Shown piece by piece: positions 1 through 7,624 of a stretch of 20,112 nt of DNA (position 1 is the first letter of the stretch; each line of letters opens with the position of its first letter). The position numbers and the translations under genes were made by a program. Under the pieces are notes generated by a model. It searched no databases and was not told the DNA's origin. It was given only the letters and a program-made list of their open reading frames with translations. This DNA is from a virus: positions 1 to 20,112 of the IMG/VR virus record IMGVR_UViG_3300020730_000026. The stretch is one strand, 5' to 3'.

Positions 1-1019
1 GGAACTATTCCTGAAACTGGACCATGACTAATGCCATTAGTAGAATCAGATATAGTTTCAGAAATGGCAACGCCACCTATAGTTAAAAGTATAGAACCAT
101 CAACTACTGTATTTGCTCCATAGATTGAAACCATAATTGAGCTAGAAGTAGAATTTATATAAGTAACTCCATAAGCTCTACTAGCAGACATATCTTGCCA
201 AGTTTGATTAATTCCTACACCAACAGATATATAATTAGAAGGATTAGTTGCGTTATAAGGCGTAAATCCTAACGCAGTAGTTACATCAGTTGAATTAAGA
301 ACAATCGCACCTGTACGAGTATTAAAACTTGTTACCGCAGAAGCATTAGCAAAGTAAACATTAGTGCCATCACTCCAAGTATATTGTGATGAACCAGCAG
401 TAATAACAACGCCTGTACCTGCCGCAGTTTTAACGGTTAAAGTATAAGCTCCAGAAGTTTGATTAGAGAAAATCCATTCATTTACTTGGCTTGGTACAAT
501 TAATGTACTATTTGCAGTCAATGTCCCTGTAATAGTTACAATTGGATAAGCCGCTTGTAAAGTAGTCATAGTCACGCTTGTACTAGACATAGCTATTGAT
601 TGCAATCCTTGAAAAGCAGTAGCAACCCATCCAGCACCACCAGTATCAGGATTAGTTAAATTATTTTCAGTAGAACTCAACCAAAAACCATTAAATGAAC
701 TACTTAATATAACTGCGCCTTTAGGATAACCACCTACAGTAGTAGAAAATGCTGAATCATACGGAAAGAAACCACCAGCTTGTTGCCATTGTGTAATTGC
801 TGTTATTTCATTTAAGATACCATTAAAATCAGCACCGAAAGGTGGAACGCCACCTGTACTAATAGGCGTAAAAGTTAATGGTGGAAATCCATCATGCAAA
901 GATGCTTTACCATTAGTTACCCCAATTTGAGAAGCTGTTGGAATAGTAGCGATATAACTTCCAGTAGCGGCATAAGCAAATGGCAATGGAATCTTGGTTG
1001 GTATATTGGTACTTTGCAT
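1..1019 (-). CDS. Tail fibre protein, N-terminal part (runs off the left edge)
   Basis: Open from ATG at 1019 to the window edge with no stop: about 339 residues are visible and the C-terminus is missing. The start has AGGA six bases upstream (1026-1029). The N-terminus (MQSTNIPTKIPLPFA, then DGFPPLTFTPISTGGVPPFG and a WQQAGGFFPYDSAF-type stretch) matches, from memory, the baseplate-attachment region of many phage fibres. A middle SFNTRTGAIVLNSTDVTTAL segment ending in GFTP is the usual fibre shaft connector, and the WQDMSASRAYGVTYINSTS stretch near the edge resembles fibre head domains. The role inferred is host recognition at the baseplate periphery. It is last in the visible baseplate operon, 11 bases after the DUF2612 gene, the classic place for a tail fibre. 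Receptor specificity cannot be judged because the tip is outside the window. Confidence 0.88.
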   Translation of the reverse strand, partial: MQSTNIPTKIPLPFAYAATGSYIATIPTASQIGVTNGKASLHDGFPPLTFTPISTGGVPPFGADFNGILNEITAITQWQQAGGFFPYDSAFSTTVGGYPKGAVILSSSFNGFWLSSTENNLTNPDTGGAGWVATAFQGLQSIAMSSTSVTMTTLQAAYPIVTITGTLTANSTLIVPSQVNEWIFSNQTSGAYTLTVKTAAGTGVVITAGSSQYTWSDGTNVYFANASAVTSFNTRTGAIVLNSTDVTTALGFTPYNATNPSNYISVGVGINQTWQDMSASRAYGVTYINSTSSSIMVSIYGANTVVDGSILLTIGGVAISETISDSTNGISHGPVSGIV

Positions 1020-1030
1020 GATTTATCCTA

Positions 1031-1627
1031 TTAATAAGTTAATGATACGCTAACGCCAGCAGGTCTAGGAAATACACCTGAATTGTTAATAATTGCAATT
1101 TGTACTGCACTTGGTACAAAAGTTAAATGATATTGGAATGACATACTTCCTGAATTAATTACATAAGCTGAACCATAAGGATTAATACCATCACTCGTGC
1201 TAAATTCAGCTTGCAACAAAGCATTAATAGATGGGATAGATAAATTGGATATATTAGCCGCCGCTTTAACTAAAATCAATCTTCTATATTGAGCATCTGC
1301 TAAAGCAAAAGTTGTAGTCAATGCTGTTCCTGAACCAAATGGAGCTTGCCCAAAAGGTTGCGGACCTGTAGACGCTGTTGGAGCAGTATAGGCTTCTTTA
1401 AAACCTAAATAATTAGATGCACTTACTTGTAAATAACGAGATACACCAACAATCTGACCCCATATATCTAATCCATTTCCTACAGCAGTAGCTATATTCC
1501 AAATATTAGAATAAAAATTAGCAATATCAATAGTAGGGTCTACTGCATCATTAAATGATTGTAATAATCCTACAAGCGTAGGGCTATCTACATATTGACT
1601 TAATAAGGTTTCATCCCAACTCATCAT
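1031..1627 (-). CDS. DUF2612-family baseplate protein
   Basis: A protein of 198 residues. WDETLLSQYVDSP, LDIWGQIVGVSR, QPFGQAPF and the C-terminal GVFPRPAGV stretch are hallmarks of DUF2612 (PF11041) as I know it. The family sits between the J-like protein and the tail fibre in many myoviruses and is thought to do the job of P2 gpI, linking wedge to fibre. That role is inferred from position, not read from motifs. Two adjacent ATG codons (1627 and 1624) could start it. The first overlaps the upstream stop as ATGA and has a weak GGTG about eight bases upstream, so I keep it; either choice implies translational coupling. No truncation is seen. Confidence 0.88.
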   Translation of the reverse strand: MMSWDETLLSQYVDSPTLVGLLQSFNDAVDPTIDIANFYSNIWNIATAVGNGLDIWGQIVGVSRYLQVSASNYLGFKEAYTAPTASTGPQPFGQAPFGSGTALTTTFALADAQYRRLILVKAAANISNLSIPSINALLQAEFSTSDGINPYGSAYVINSGSMSFQYHLTFVPSAVQIAIINNSGVFPRPAGVSVSLTY

Positions 1628-2835
1628 ACTAATGTCACCACAATATTAGATGCAGTAATTGTTGGTAATTGGTCTATTCCTAAAGCTGCTAATAATGTAG
1701 AAGGACTTGCTGTTAAACCTAGATAAACTTCAATAACATTAACATTAGGATTGATTGCATTGATATTTGCATAATATCTACCTGAATATGAAGTTGAATT
1801 AATCGTAACTGCTGACCCACCATCTTGACCATTAAATGAAGCAATAACAGCATTTTGTGTTAATTGAACAATATTTGATGGCAATAAAGTATTATTTTTT
1901 ATTTCAACAATAAAATAAACTGGTGCGGAAGTTGGTATTAAATATGTAACTGAATAACTTGGATAAGGTGTTGGATATGTTGTATCGTAAACAGTCACAG
2001 TTGTATTTCCGTTATATGCACAACCCGGTGAATTTTTACCCCAAATAGCTTGAGCTACCGCAGAACTTGTACCGCCAGCTACACTCACACATACAGAATG
2101 AGCCGCTAACGAATAACTTGTGCTTCCATAACTAACAGTACTACCTGTAGGATTGTCAGTAACGAAAGCTCCAATAACATCTGGAACTTGTGTTACAGCT
2201 GCATAAATAGCTTGAATTGAATTAACTGAATTTCCAGCAACACTCGCAGACCTTCTAGCTTCAAAAGCCGCTCTAGTTTCTACCAAATTACCAACCGTAC
2301 CTGTTGCTGGATTTGAAACTGTATTCCAACCAGCGATTGCAGTATAAATAATATTCAATGCGCCAATAGCACAAGCAATTGCACCTTGCGTTTGATTTTG
2401 GAATTGAACTGTAACATTTCCACTTGAAGGAATAGTAGCAGAAGTTGTAGACGAATATAAATATCCACTTGTATCTTGTGCTACTGAACCTACTGGAATA
2501 ATTGTTCCTACAGCTCCATTACACGTACAATTTACAACTGTACCAGCACCCGGTATTCTTTGAATAAAATAAATTTCACCAATTGCATCTTGCCAAATTC
2601 CTGAAGCCATTGACGGATTAACTTGATTAGCTATATAAGCAATCTCGTTATTCTTATCGCCAATAATTGCCGTTTCAGATTGCGCTAATTGACCTTGAGG
2701 TGTTTGAAGTGAAGGATTAACGCCACCACCAAAAGCCGTATCAATGTCAGCTTGTACGCCAGTTAAAATTGCAGATTCGGAAGGCAGTACTGGACTGCCA
2801 TTGACCCAAGTTATTTGAGGAACGTTAGTTGACAT
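1624..2835 (-). CDS. Baseplate J-like wedge protein
   Basis: A protein of 403 residues with the features of the Baseplate_J family (PF04865, P2 gpJ / Mu gp47 type). The N-terminal part has SLQTPQGQLAQSETAIIGDKN, the middle has GTIIPVGSVAQDTSGYLY, then ETRAAFEARRSASVAGNSVN and the IQAIYAAVTQVPDV segment. In contractile tails this protein joins the gp25-like protein to form the wedge that opens on contraction. It lies between the gp25-like gene and the DUF2612 gene, the canonical W-J-I order. Its ATG overlaps the stop of the 26-residue upstream frame as TAATG, so reinitiation is probable. Length is normal for the family. Confidence is high from both sequence and context. Confidence 0.93.
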   Translation of the reverse strand: MSTNVPQITWVNGSPVLPSESAILTGVQADIDTAFGGGVNPSLQTPQGQLAQSETAIIGDKNNEIAYIANQVNPSMASGIWQDAIGEIYFIQRIPGAGTVVNCTCNGAVGTIIPVGSVAQDTSGYLYSSTTSATIPSSGNVTVQFQNQTQGAIACAIGALNIIYTAIAGWNTVSNPATGTVGNLVETRAAFEARRSASVAGNSVNSIQAIYAAVTQVPDVIGAFVTDNPTGSTVSYGSTSYSLAAHSVCVSVAGGTSSAVAQAIWGKNSPGCAYNGNTTVTVYDTTYPTPYPSYSVTYLIPTSAPVYFIVEIKNNTLLPSNIVQLTQNAVIASFNGQDGGSAVTINSTSYSGRYYANINAINPNVNVIEVYLGLTASPSTLLAALGIDQLPTITASNIVVTLV

Positions 2836-2915
2836 TATGCAGCCCTCGCAAATTCACCGTGATATTTTTCTCTAGCTTCAATAGCTACCAATTCAGCTAA
2901 TTCATTAATTGTCAT
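2835..2915 (-). CDS. 26-residue microprotein between wedge genes
   Basis: A short frame fills the gap between the gp25-like gene (stop at 2919-2921) and the J-like gene (start at 2835). It reads ATG at 2915, begins MTINELAELVAIEAREK, ends in FARAA, and stops with TAA fused to the J-like ATG (TAATG). A GGA element lies about eight bases upstream of its ATG. The peptide looks like one amphipathic helix. It may be a real small protein, or mainly a translated leader that delivers ribosomes to the J-like start. The tight fit at both ends is the main support; I recognise no family. Both gp25-like neighbour and this peptide begin MTI, but there is no further resemblance. Confidence 0.55.
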   Translation of the reverse strand: MTINELAELVAIEAREKYHGEFARAA

Positions 2916-2918
2916 AGG

Positions 2919-3284
2919 TTATCCAAATGCCACATTGTTAATTGCTCCATCAGTATCAATAATTTGTAGTGTTCCTGAAAGAACTCGATTCTCAAAAGAT
3001 GTAAATGTAACTTTAACAGAAACTACATTAGGAATAGTAAATGCCGCCGTTGTTAATTGTAAATTAACAAATTGCAAAGGCGGAAATAATCCTAAAATAT
3101 TTTGCCAATAAGGTAATCCTAAACTATTATCATACCAACATTCACCTAAAAATGTTCTAGTAGCCGAAGCTACATCTTGAGCGATAGAATAAGGCGCATC
3201 AGCTAATGCAATATTTCCATTTATATCTAATACTAGGTCCCATTGTGACTGGTCAAGCAATAATGAGTTTTGAATTATTGTCAT
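2919..3284 (-). CDS. gp25/gpW-like baseplate wedge protein
   Basis: A protein of 121 residues of the T4 gp25 / P2 gpW lysozyme-like wedge family. Supporting motifs are WDLVLDINGNIALADAPYSI near the N-terminus, AQDVASATRTFLGECWYD with the conserved acidic-aromatic patch, and GLPYWQNILGLFPP. The family initiates sheath polymerisation at the baseplate and anchors the inner wedge. The ATG at 3284 has AAAGG six bases upstream. It lies directly after the spike gene (12 bases) and before the microprotein and J-like gene, the standard V-W-J arrangement. The length fits a minimal gp25 protein. Family membership is secure; the exact contacts are inferred from homologous systems. Confidence 0.9.
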   Translation of the reverse strand: MTIIQNSLLLDQSQWDLVLDINGNIALADAPYSIAQDVASATRTFLGECWYDNSLGLPYWQNILGLFPPLQFVNLQLTTAAFTIPNVVSVKVTFTSFENRVLSGTLQIIDTDGAINNVAFG

Positions 3285-3296
3285 TTTTAACCTTTA

Positions 3297-3995
3297 TTAC
3301 ATCGGACTACTTGGAGTACCAGTATTACCGCCTTGTGGGTCAGAATGTGTATGACTATTATAAATAGACCGCATCTGAGCCATTGAATGAGTATTAGTAG
3401 CTGAATTATCTATAATATCACCACTCACTTTTAAAATTGGCGTATTCATTGTAACACTTGTAGAAGAATTTACGATTGCAGTTGGAGCATTTACAGTTAC
3501 ATTTACTGGAGAAGTAATTGTTATGCCTGAACTATTAAATTGAACATATTGTGTGGGAGCTGAACCAATGATTGTCATAAGATAAACCATATCTGACATA
3601 TCATTTTTACGAACAGAACCCGGTGCTGATACTTTACTAGAATTTTTAACTGTAGAAATATCCCTATCGCAAACAGTCGCAATCCCAATATCACCCACTA
3701 CAGGGTCAAGAATAATCCCATTAGTACCACCTTGTATTCTCATATAAGGAACATTATAAATTATCCCGTGCGCCCATATTTGCCCTGCGCCATCAATAGC
3801 ACTTACCATAGGTTGTACTGAAACTGTACCAATAGGAGAAACTCCCCCAGCATTAGTAACAGAAATTACTTTTACAGGCATGGCAGTTCTTAATCCTGAC
3901 AATGCGCTTGTAATAATAAATTGCAATCGACCCACTTCAGAAGCATTATCTGAAGCAACGTGATTGCTTAAAACTCCATTAGTTGTTTGCGACAT
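3297..3995 (-). CDS. Baseplate central spike (Gp138/gp45/gpV type) with HxH tip
   Basis: A protein of 232 residues. The N-terminal half (AMPVKVISVTN, IGTVSVQPMV, VVGDIGIATVCDRDIS) resembles the OB-fold domain of Gp138-type spikes. The C-terminal half has the short beta repeats of a trimeric needle (GITITSPVNVTVNAP and following). It ends with SHTHSDPQGGNTGTPSSPM. In Mu gp45 and P2 gpV the HxH motif of three chains binds iron at the needle tip, and the same His-Thr-His is visible here. The spike pierces the outer membrane on contraction, which argues for a Gram-negative host. Its start overlaps the end of the hub gene by 17 bases and no clear Shine-Dalgarno is seen, so translation is probably coupled to the hub. 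Confidence 0.93.
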   Translation of the reverse strand: MSQTTNGVLSNHVASDNASEVGRLQFIITSALSGLRTAMPVKVISVTNAGGVSPIGTVSVQPMVSAIDGAGQIWAHGIIYNVPYMRIQGGTNGIILDPVVGDIGIATVCDRDISTVKNSSKVSAPGSVRKNDMSDMVYLMTIIGSAPTQYVQFNSSGITITSPVNVTVNAPTAIVNSSTSVTMNTPILKVSGDIIDNSATNTHSMAQMRSIYNSHTHSDPQGGNTGTPSSPM

Positions 3996-4842
3996 AGGGA
4001 GATGGACTCAATTGTGAAGTTGTAAACCAAGCACCGTCAGGAGTTAAAGTGCTTATCTCATGTGTTAAATTTTGAACTGGGAATTGCCCATTAGCTTTTG
4101 GTAATGATGATGTTAAATTAACCATACGCCCATTTGTAATAACAGGATTAAATTCTGATTTAACTGTAAATCCAGCTTCCCAATAAGAAGGATAGCCAAC
4201 CAATCCAGTTTCAGGACTTAAATTAATAACTACATCATCTCTAACACCATCATTAGACCAAATGCTTACTGTATTATTTTCAATCACTAATGGAAATGCG
4301 GCGTGTTTAGCAACTGTTTGAATTTGGTCAATCAATGAACCTGACAAATATTGATTTTGTAAAACTGCATGGGCAGTATTATTAACATTTTTAAATGTCC
4401 AATTGCTACCAAGTTGAGTTGTTAGATTTTCAATTATATATTCAGCTTTAACTGAACCTTGATAACTATTTGCGGCTACTGCTACATTTTTACTAAAATA
4501 TCCTGCTACAGCCGCACACGTAAATGAAATATCAGGCATGGAACTTAAATCAATAAAACTAGAAATAATAGTTCCTGAAAATACTTGATTAAGAATACTT
4601 CCTTGATTACCAGCCAAAACAGTAACAGATTGATTTTGTGCCGCAACCATATTCGCACCTGTACTAGAATATTGATTCATTTGCGCTAAAGTCATGCCAT
4701 ATACTTTAAGTTGCAATTGACCAAATGCGCTATTTCCACCGGGGTTAATAATAGTGGCAGAACATCTTAATCCTTCAAGATTAAGTATCTCTCCACTTTG
4801 GTCTAAGAATTGCAGATTTATCTGACGATAAGCAAAACTCAT
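3979..4842 (-). CDS. Baseplate hub protein
   Basis: Read as 287 residues from ATG at 4842, which overlaps the upstream stop as ATGA. An in-frame TTG at 4857 would add five residues, but the family typically begins MxFAxRxI, as in MSFAYRQINLQF here, so ATG is preferred. The GLRCSATIINPGG stretch, QLQLKVYGMTLAQMNQYS and the late NPVITNGRMVNLTSSLPKAN region match baseplate hub proteins found beside gp45-like spikes (gpD/gp44/gp27-like role). The hub joins the tail tube to the spike. It lies between the plug gene and the spike gene, as expected. The identification is from remembered family patterns and position; the structural role is well established for such neighbours. Confidence 0.85.
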   Translation of the reverse strand: MSFAYRQINLQFLDQSGEILNLEGLRCSATIINPGGNSAFGQLQLKVYGMTLAQMNQYSSTGANMVAAQNQSVTVLAGNQGSILNQVFSGTIISSFIDLSSMPDISFTCAAVAGYFSKNVAVAANSYQGSVKAEYIIENLTTQLGSNWTFKNVNNTAHAVLQNQYLSGSLIDQIQTVAKHAAFPLVIENNTVSIWSNDGVRDDVVINLSPETGLVGYPSYWEAGFTVKSEFNPVITNGRMVNLTSSLPKANGQFPVQNLTHEISTLTPDGAWFTTSQLSPSPYVANN

Positions 4843-5135
4843 AATATTGGAAGCCAATAAGTTAAGATATAACGAGAACCTAATCCTGTATAGTCAGGAT
4901 TATCAGTTCCTTGAGTATCAATAAAAAGCAATTGTCCTGTAAATCCAAGATAGGATTCTCGTACTAATCCAACTGCATTTAAACAAATCATTGAAGTTAC
5001 AATTGGGGTACTATCAATAGTTAAATCAAAGAATAATCCTGTATTTTTTTGATAAAGATTAATAGCACAATTTTGACCATTTAATTGAATGGTAAATGAT
5101 TGAGATGCAACAGAAGTTAAAGGAATGACTTGCAT
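4839..5135 (-). CDS. Baseplate plug family protein
   Basis: A protein of 98 residues with the diagnostic order IPLTSVASQSFTIQLNGQNC, AINLYQKNTGLFFDL, CLNAVGLVRESYLGFTGQL, FIDTQGTDNPDYTGLGSRY. This is the pattern of the phage baseplate plug family. These small beta proteins close the central channel between tube, hub and tape measure. An AAAGGATGGGA stretch upstream of ATG at 5135 serves as ribosome binding site. One base separates it from the upstream gene, and its stop overlaps the hub start (ATGA). The length is typical and nothing is missing. Confidence 0.88.
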   Translation of the reverse strand: MQVIPLTSVASQSFTIQLNGQNCAINLYQKNTGLFFDLTIDSTPIVTSMICLNAVGLVRESYLGFTGQLLFIDTQGTDNPDYTGLGSRYILTYWLPIL

Positions 5136-5136
5136 A

Positions 5137-5796
5137 TTAATCCCATCCTTTAGAATTTTTAATGCCGAAATCTATTCCACCCATATCTGCATTAGCATGA
5201 GATTGTTGTTGTTTTGTTGGATTAACAGGAGATACTTGTCCATTATTCTGAGGACTTGAAGCACTTGGAGCAGTAGTAACTGGAACAGCTACTTGAACAA
5301 CTCTAACTTGTTGAAACCATAATTGAGCAATAATTAAAGAAACACCTTGTTTGGCTTCTCTACGATAATCTACATGAACTAAATTACAATTTTCATAAGT
5401 AAAATTTGGTGTAATTACACTAATTAATGTTAATGAGTTCATTAACTTCTCTAAAGTACTAAGGAAATTTTCCTTAGTCATAGCACCTTTACCATTACAT
5501 GAAATAGTCACTCGACAATCAAATGGCATTGCTACTTTATTGTAACTTTGAAAACTTCCACCTTCAATTGGATAGTTTGGTATTTTACGTTCTTCTCTAT
5601 ATTCAAAATCAACGAATGAATCAGGAGTAATAATACTTTCACCAGTAGCTCCAACAAATCCCCATTGAACGCCTGTAATTTGTTTAGGCATTGGTTTTGG
5701 TTTAGCAACACCAAAAATTGAAATTGGATAAGGTAAACGAGGTATTGGTGGAACACCCGGTAAATTAGGAATATTAGGATATGGGATTAAAGGCAT
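5137..5796 (-). CDS. Proline-rich baseplate/tail hub-proximal protein
   Basis: A protein of 219 residues. The N-terminus is strikingly proline-rich (MPLIPYPNIPNLPGVPPIPR), a signature recurring in proteins coded directly after the tape measure in this type of tail module. Residues about 40-180 form a beta-rich core with MPFDCRVTISCNG and TLISVITPNFTYENCNLV. The C-terminal 45 residues are Gln/Asn/Ser-rich and probably flexible, ending GIKNSKGWD. Position between tape measure and plug suggests a distal-tail or baseplate adaptor contacting the tube end, but I cannot assign a named family with confidence. Its ATG overlaps the tape measure stop at 5796, so the two are coupled. Confidence 0.75.
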   Translation of the reverse strand: MPLIPYPNIPNLPGVPPIPRLPYPISIFGVAKPKPMPKQITGVQWGFVGATGESIITPDSFVDFEYREERKIPNYPIEGGSFQSYNKVAMPFDCRVTISCNGKGAMTKENFLSTLEKLMNSLTLISVITPNFTYENCNLVHVDYRREAKQGVSLIIAQLWFQQVRVVQVAVPVTTAPSASSPQNNGQVSPVNPTKQQQSHANADMGGIDFGIKNSKGWD

Positions 5797-7385
5797 TATC
5801 TATTTCCTACTATTCCAGCATTAATTAAAGAATTGTTTTTAAGTGCAGTACCTATGCTATTAGCAATCATGTTTGGGTCTGTTGCTTGAGTATGCACATT
5901 CACGTTTTGAATATCAACAGTATTAGTCGTAGTGTTTGCCGCTGAACCCATAGGAGCAGTTGCATTTGGTCCTGTCATACCTTCGTGCATTTCTTGTGCT
6001 TTTCTAATAGTTTCTGTTTGATTCTGCAATAATATTTGGTCAGGATTTATACCTGTTTTTTTAGTTAAATCAGCAAGATAACTTGGTGCATCTTTTAAAT
6101 CTGCTCCACTTCCTAACCATCCTTTAGTATTTCCTGACCCATAAATTAATTTTCTAAGAGTATTAAGCCCTTGTTGTTCTTTTTGATTAATTAATGAAGT
6201 CTGAGCTGATGACCCAGTTTCCATATTAGGAAATATAGCAAATCCTTCTGTATCTGCACCAGTAGCTCCATGTGCTTTAGCATAATCCCCATATTTCATA
6301 TTACCGGGGTTTTTATTTCTAAAACTTCTTGAACCGCCACCTGATGATGATTTTAAATCTCTTAAAAGCTGTGCATCTAAATCTTCTTGATTTTCGCCAA
6401 CATCTTTACTATGAAGCAATAATCCAACCGCTCCAAATAGTTTACCCACTAAAGCAAATGCACCTGTTGATACAGTAACGCCAATCGCTTTCAATGCAAG
6501 ATTAAGAGAACCCATTGCACCACCAAGCAATAAAGTATTAGATACCCATCCATCAGTTGCTTTATTAATGGCTATAAATTTTTCTGCACCAACTTCTGCA
6601 CCAGTAGCTAGAAGCCCTAATGCTGGATAAACTTCATCCATAATGCTATTTTTAACGCCACCTAAAGTATTAACCAATGCACCAAATTGAGCTTGTAATT
6701 TCTGAGCTGAAGCAGTATTTTTTTCATTAACGCCTGAAACTTTATAGCTTGCATCATATAGTTTACGAACCGCATCTTCACCTTGCATCAATACCATAAA
6801 GGTATTCTTATCTATACCTAGTTGTTGTGCTAAAGAATAAGTTAATTGTTCACCATTAGTTTCTCTAAATTTCTTTAAGGCTTCGGATAGTTTTAATATA
6901 TCTACCGTACCTTTATTAATATCAACAGAACCTAATGCACCTAATCTAGCTAAAGGAGTTTCTATTGCCGCATTACCTAATTTAATACCTGCTACACCTG
7001 CTTGAAGTGCTTGTAATGAGCCTTGAAAATCATCAGCAGTACCGCCAACAGATTTTAATACTCCACCCCAAGCATCAAGTTCACGAGCAGATAAACTAAG
7101 TAATTGTGAATTGCGACCTAAAGCGGCATTGCCAGCAGTCATTGTACTAACAAAACTTACAAAAGCAGAAGCTCCGAAAGCGGCAACACCAAATGAGATT
7201 AAAGAATCACGAGCTTTTTCAAATCCTAGAGCCGTTTCTTTAGAACTTCGTTGAATATTTTTTGAGGTTTTTTGATTAGCTTCATCAAATTTCCGTAATT
7301 CATCTACGGATTTCTTCTGCGCTTTATCGAATTTAGAGGAGTCTAAGCCTAGTTCAATTAGTAAACTGTCGATTACTGTAGCCAA
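5796..7385 (-). CDS. Tail tape measure protein with embedded PGN-type domain
   Basis: A protein of 529 residues, started by TTG at 7385 with AGAGGA six bases upstream; the family opening VIDSLLIELGLDSSKF follows at once. The N-terminal ~60 residues are helical and charged. Long hydrophobic helices occur near residues 60-83 and 284-324. Residues about 354-465 carry FRNKNPGNMKYGDYAK and GFAIFPNMETGSSAQ, the pattern of a small domain found in phage structural or lytic proteins beginning RNxNPGNxxYG. The C-terminus binds tube/hub partners in this family. The tape measure sets tail length; by the usual 0.15 nm per residue rule this would be about 80 nm or less. It follows the G/GT genes, as in nearly all long-tailed phages. 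Confidence 0.9.
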   Translation of the reverse strand: MATVIDSLLIELGLDSSKFDKAQKKSVDELRKFDEANQKTSKNIQRSSKETALGFEKARDSLISFGVAAFGASAFVSFVSTMTAGNAALGRNSQLLSLSARELDAWGGVLKSVGGTADDFQGSLQALQAGVAGIKLGNAAIETPLARLGALGSVDINKGTVDILKLSEALKKFRETNGEQLTYSLAQQLGIDKNTFMVLMQGEDAVRKLYDASYKVSGVNEKNTASAQKLQAQFGALVNTLGGVKNSIMDEVYPALGLLATGAEVGAEKFIAINKATDGWVSNTLLLGGAMGSLNLALKAIGVTVSTGAFALVGKLFGAVGLLLHSKDVGENQEDLDAQLLRDLKSSSGGGSRSFRNKNPGNMKYGDYAKAHGATGADTEGFAIFPNMETGSSAQTSLINQKEQQGLNTLRKLIYGSGNTKGWLGSGADLKDAPSYLADLTKKTGINPDQILLQNQTETIRKAQEMHEGMTGPNATAPMGSAANTTTNTVDIQNVNVHTQATDPNMIANSIGTALKNNSLINAGIVGNR

Positions 7386-7391
7386 GATTTA

Positions 7392-7397
7392 TCCTCT
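7392..7397 (-). promoter_or_regulatory. Ribosome binding site deciding the TTG start of the tape measure
   Basis: The minus strand reads AGAGGA, then ATAAATC-type spacing of six bases, then TTG at 7385. No ATG lies near the conserved N-terminus of the tape measure, so this site supports the rare TTG start. Confidence 0.7.
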
Positions 7398-7405
7398 TTT
7401 AATAA

Positions 7406-7624
7406 TTATTTCTGATTCATTATATATGCGTTATGTCTATCTATAGCATTAATTTCAATCAATATCCACATATCCTCAACACCATAAATAGTGTCTAGTT
7501 CATGTAGTGTAGCTAATTTAGAAGATATGACAGTTGCTATTGCTTGCGTTGTGGCTTGATACTCAATGAGCTTTCTTGTATTGTTTCCTGCGCTTCTGAT
7601 TCCGAAGTCAATTTGCTTTCGTTT
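7406..7624 (-). CDS. Tail assembly chaperone GT extension (made by -1 frameshift)
   Basis: This frame lies in the -1 phase relative to the upstream chaperone and overlaps it. After slippage at the T-run the ribosome would add 72 residues, beginning KRKQIDFGIRSAG and ending with TIYGVEDMWILIEINAI then DRHNAYIMNQK. The late 'hydrophobic-ED-hydrophobic-E-hydrophobic-D-x-x-N' pattern recalls the T part of lambda-type G/GT chaperones. The predicted fusion is about 126 + 72 = 198 residues. An ATG exists in this frame at 7651, but it has no convincing ribosome binding site and lies before the slippery run, so independent translation is unlikely. G and GT assist tape measure and tube assembly. The frameshift is inferred from sequence and gene order. 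Confidence 0.8.
   Translation of the reverse strand, partial: KRKQIDFGIRSAGNNTRKLIEYQATTQAIATVISSKLATLHELDTIYGVEDMWILIEINAIDRHNAYIMNQK

Noticed and set aside
4843-4857. TTG start at 4857 for the baseplate hub gene
   Set aside because: ATG at 4842 overlaps the upstream stop as ATGA and gives the usual MxFAxRxI beginning.
5532-5756. Minus-strand 74-residue frame inside the proline-rich baseplate gene
   Set aside because: Out-of-frame shadow, Leu-rich by AT-rich codon composition; the overlapping gene is complete and well placed.
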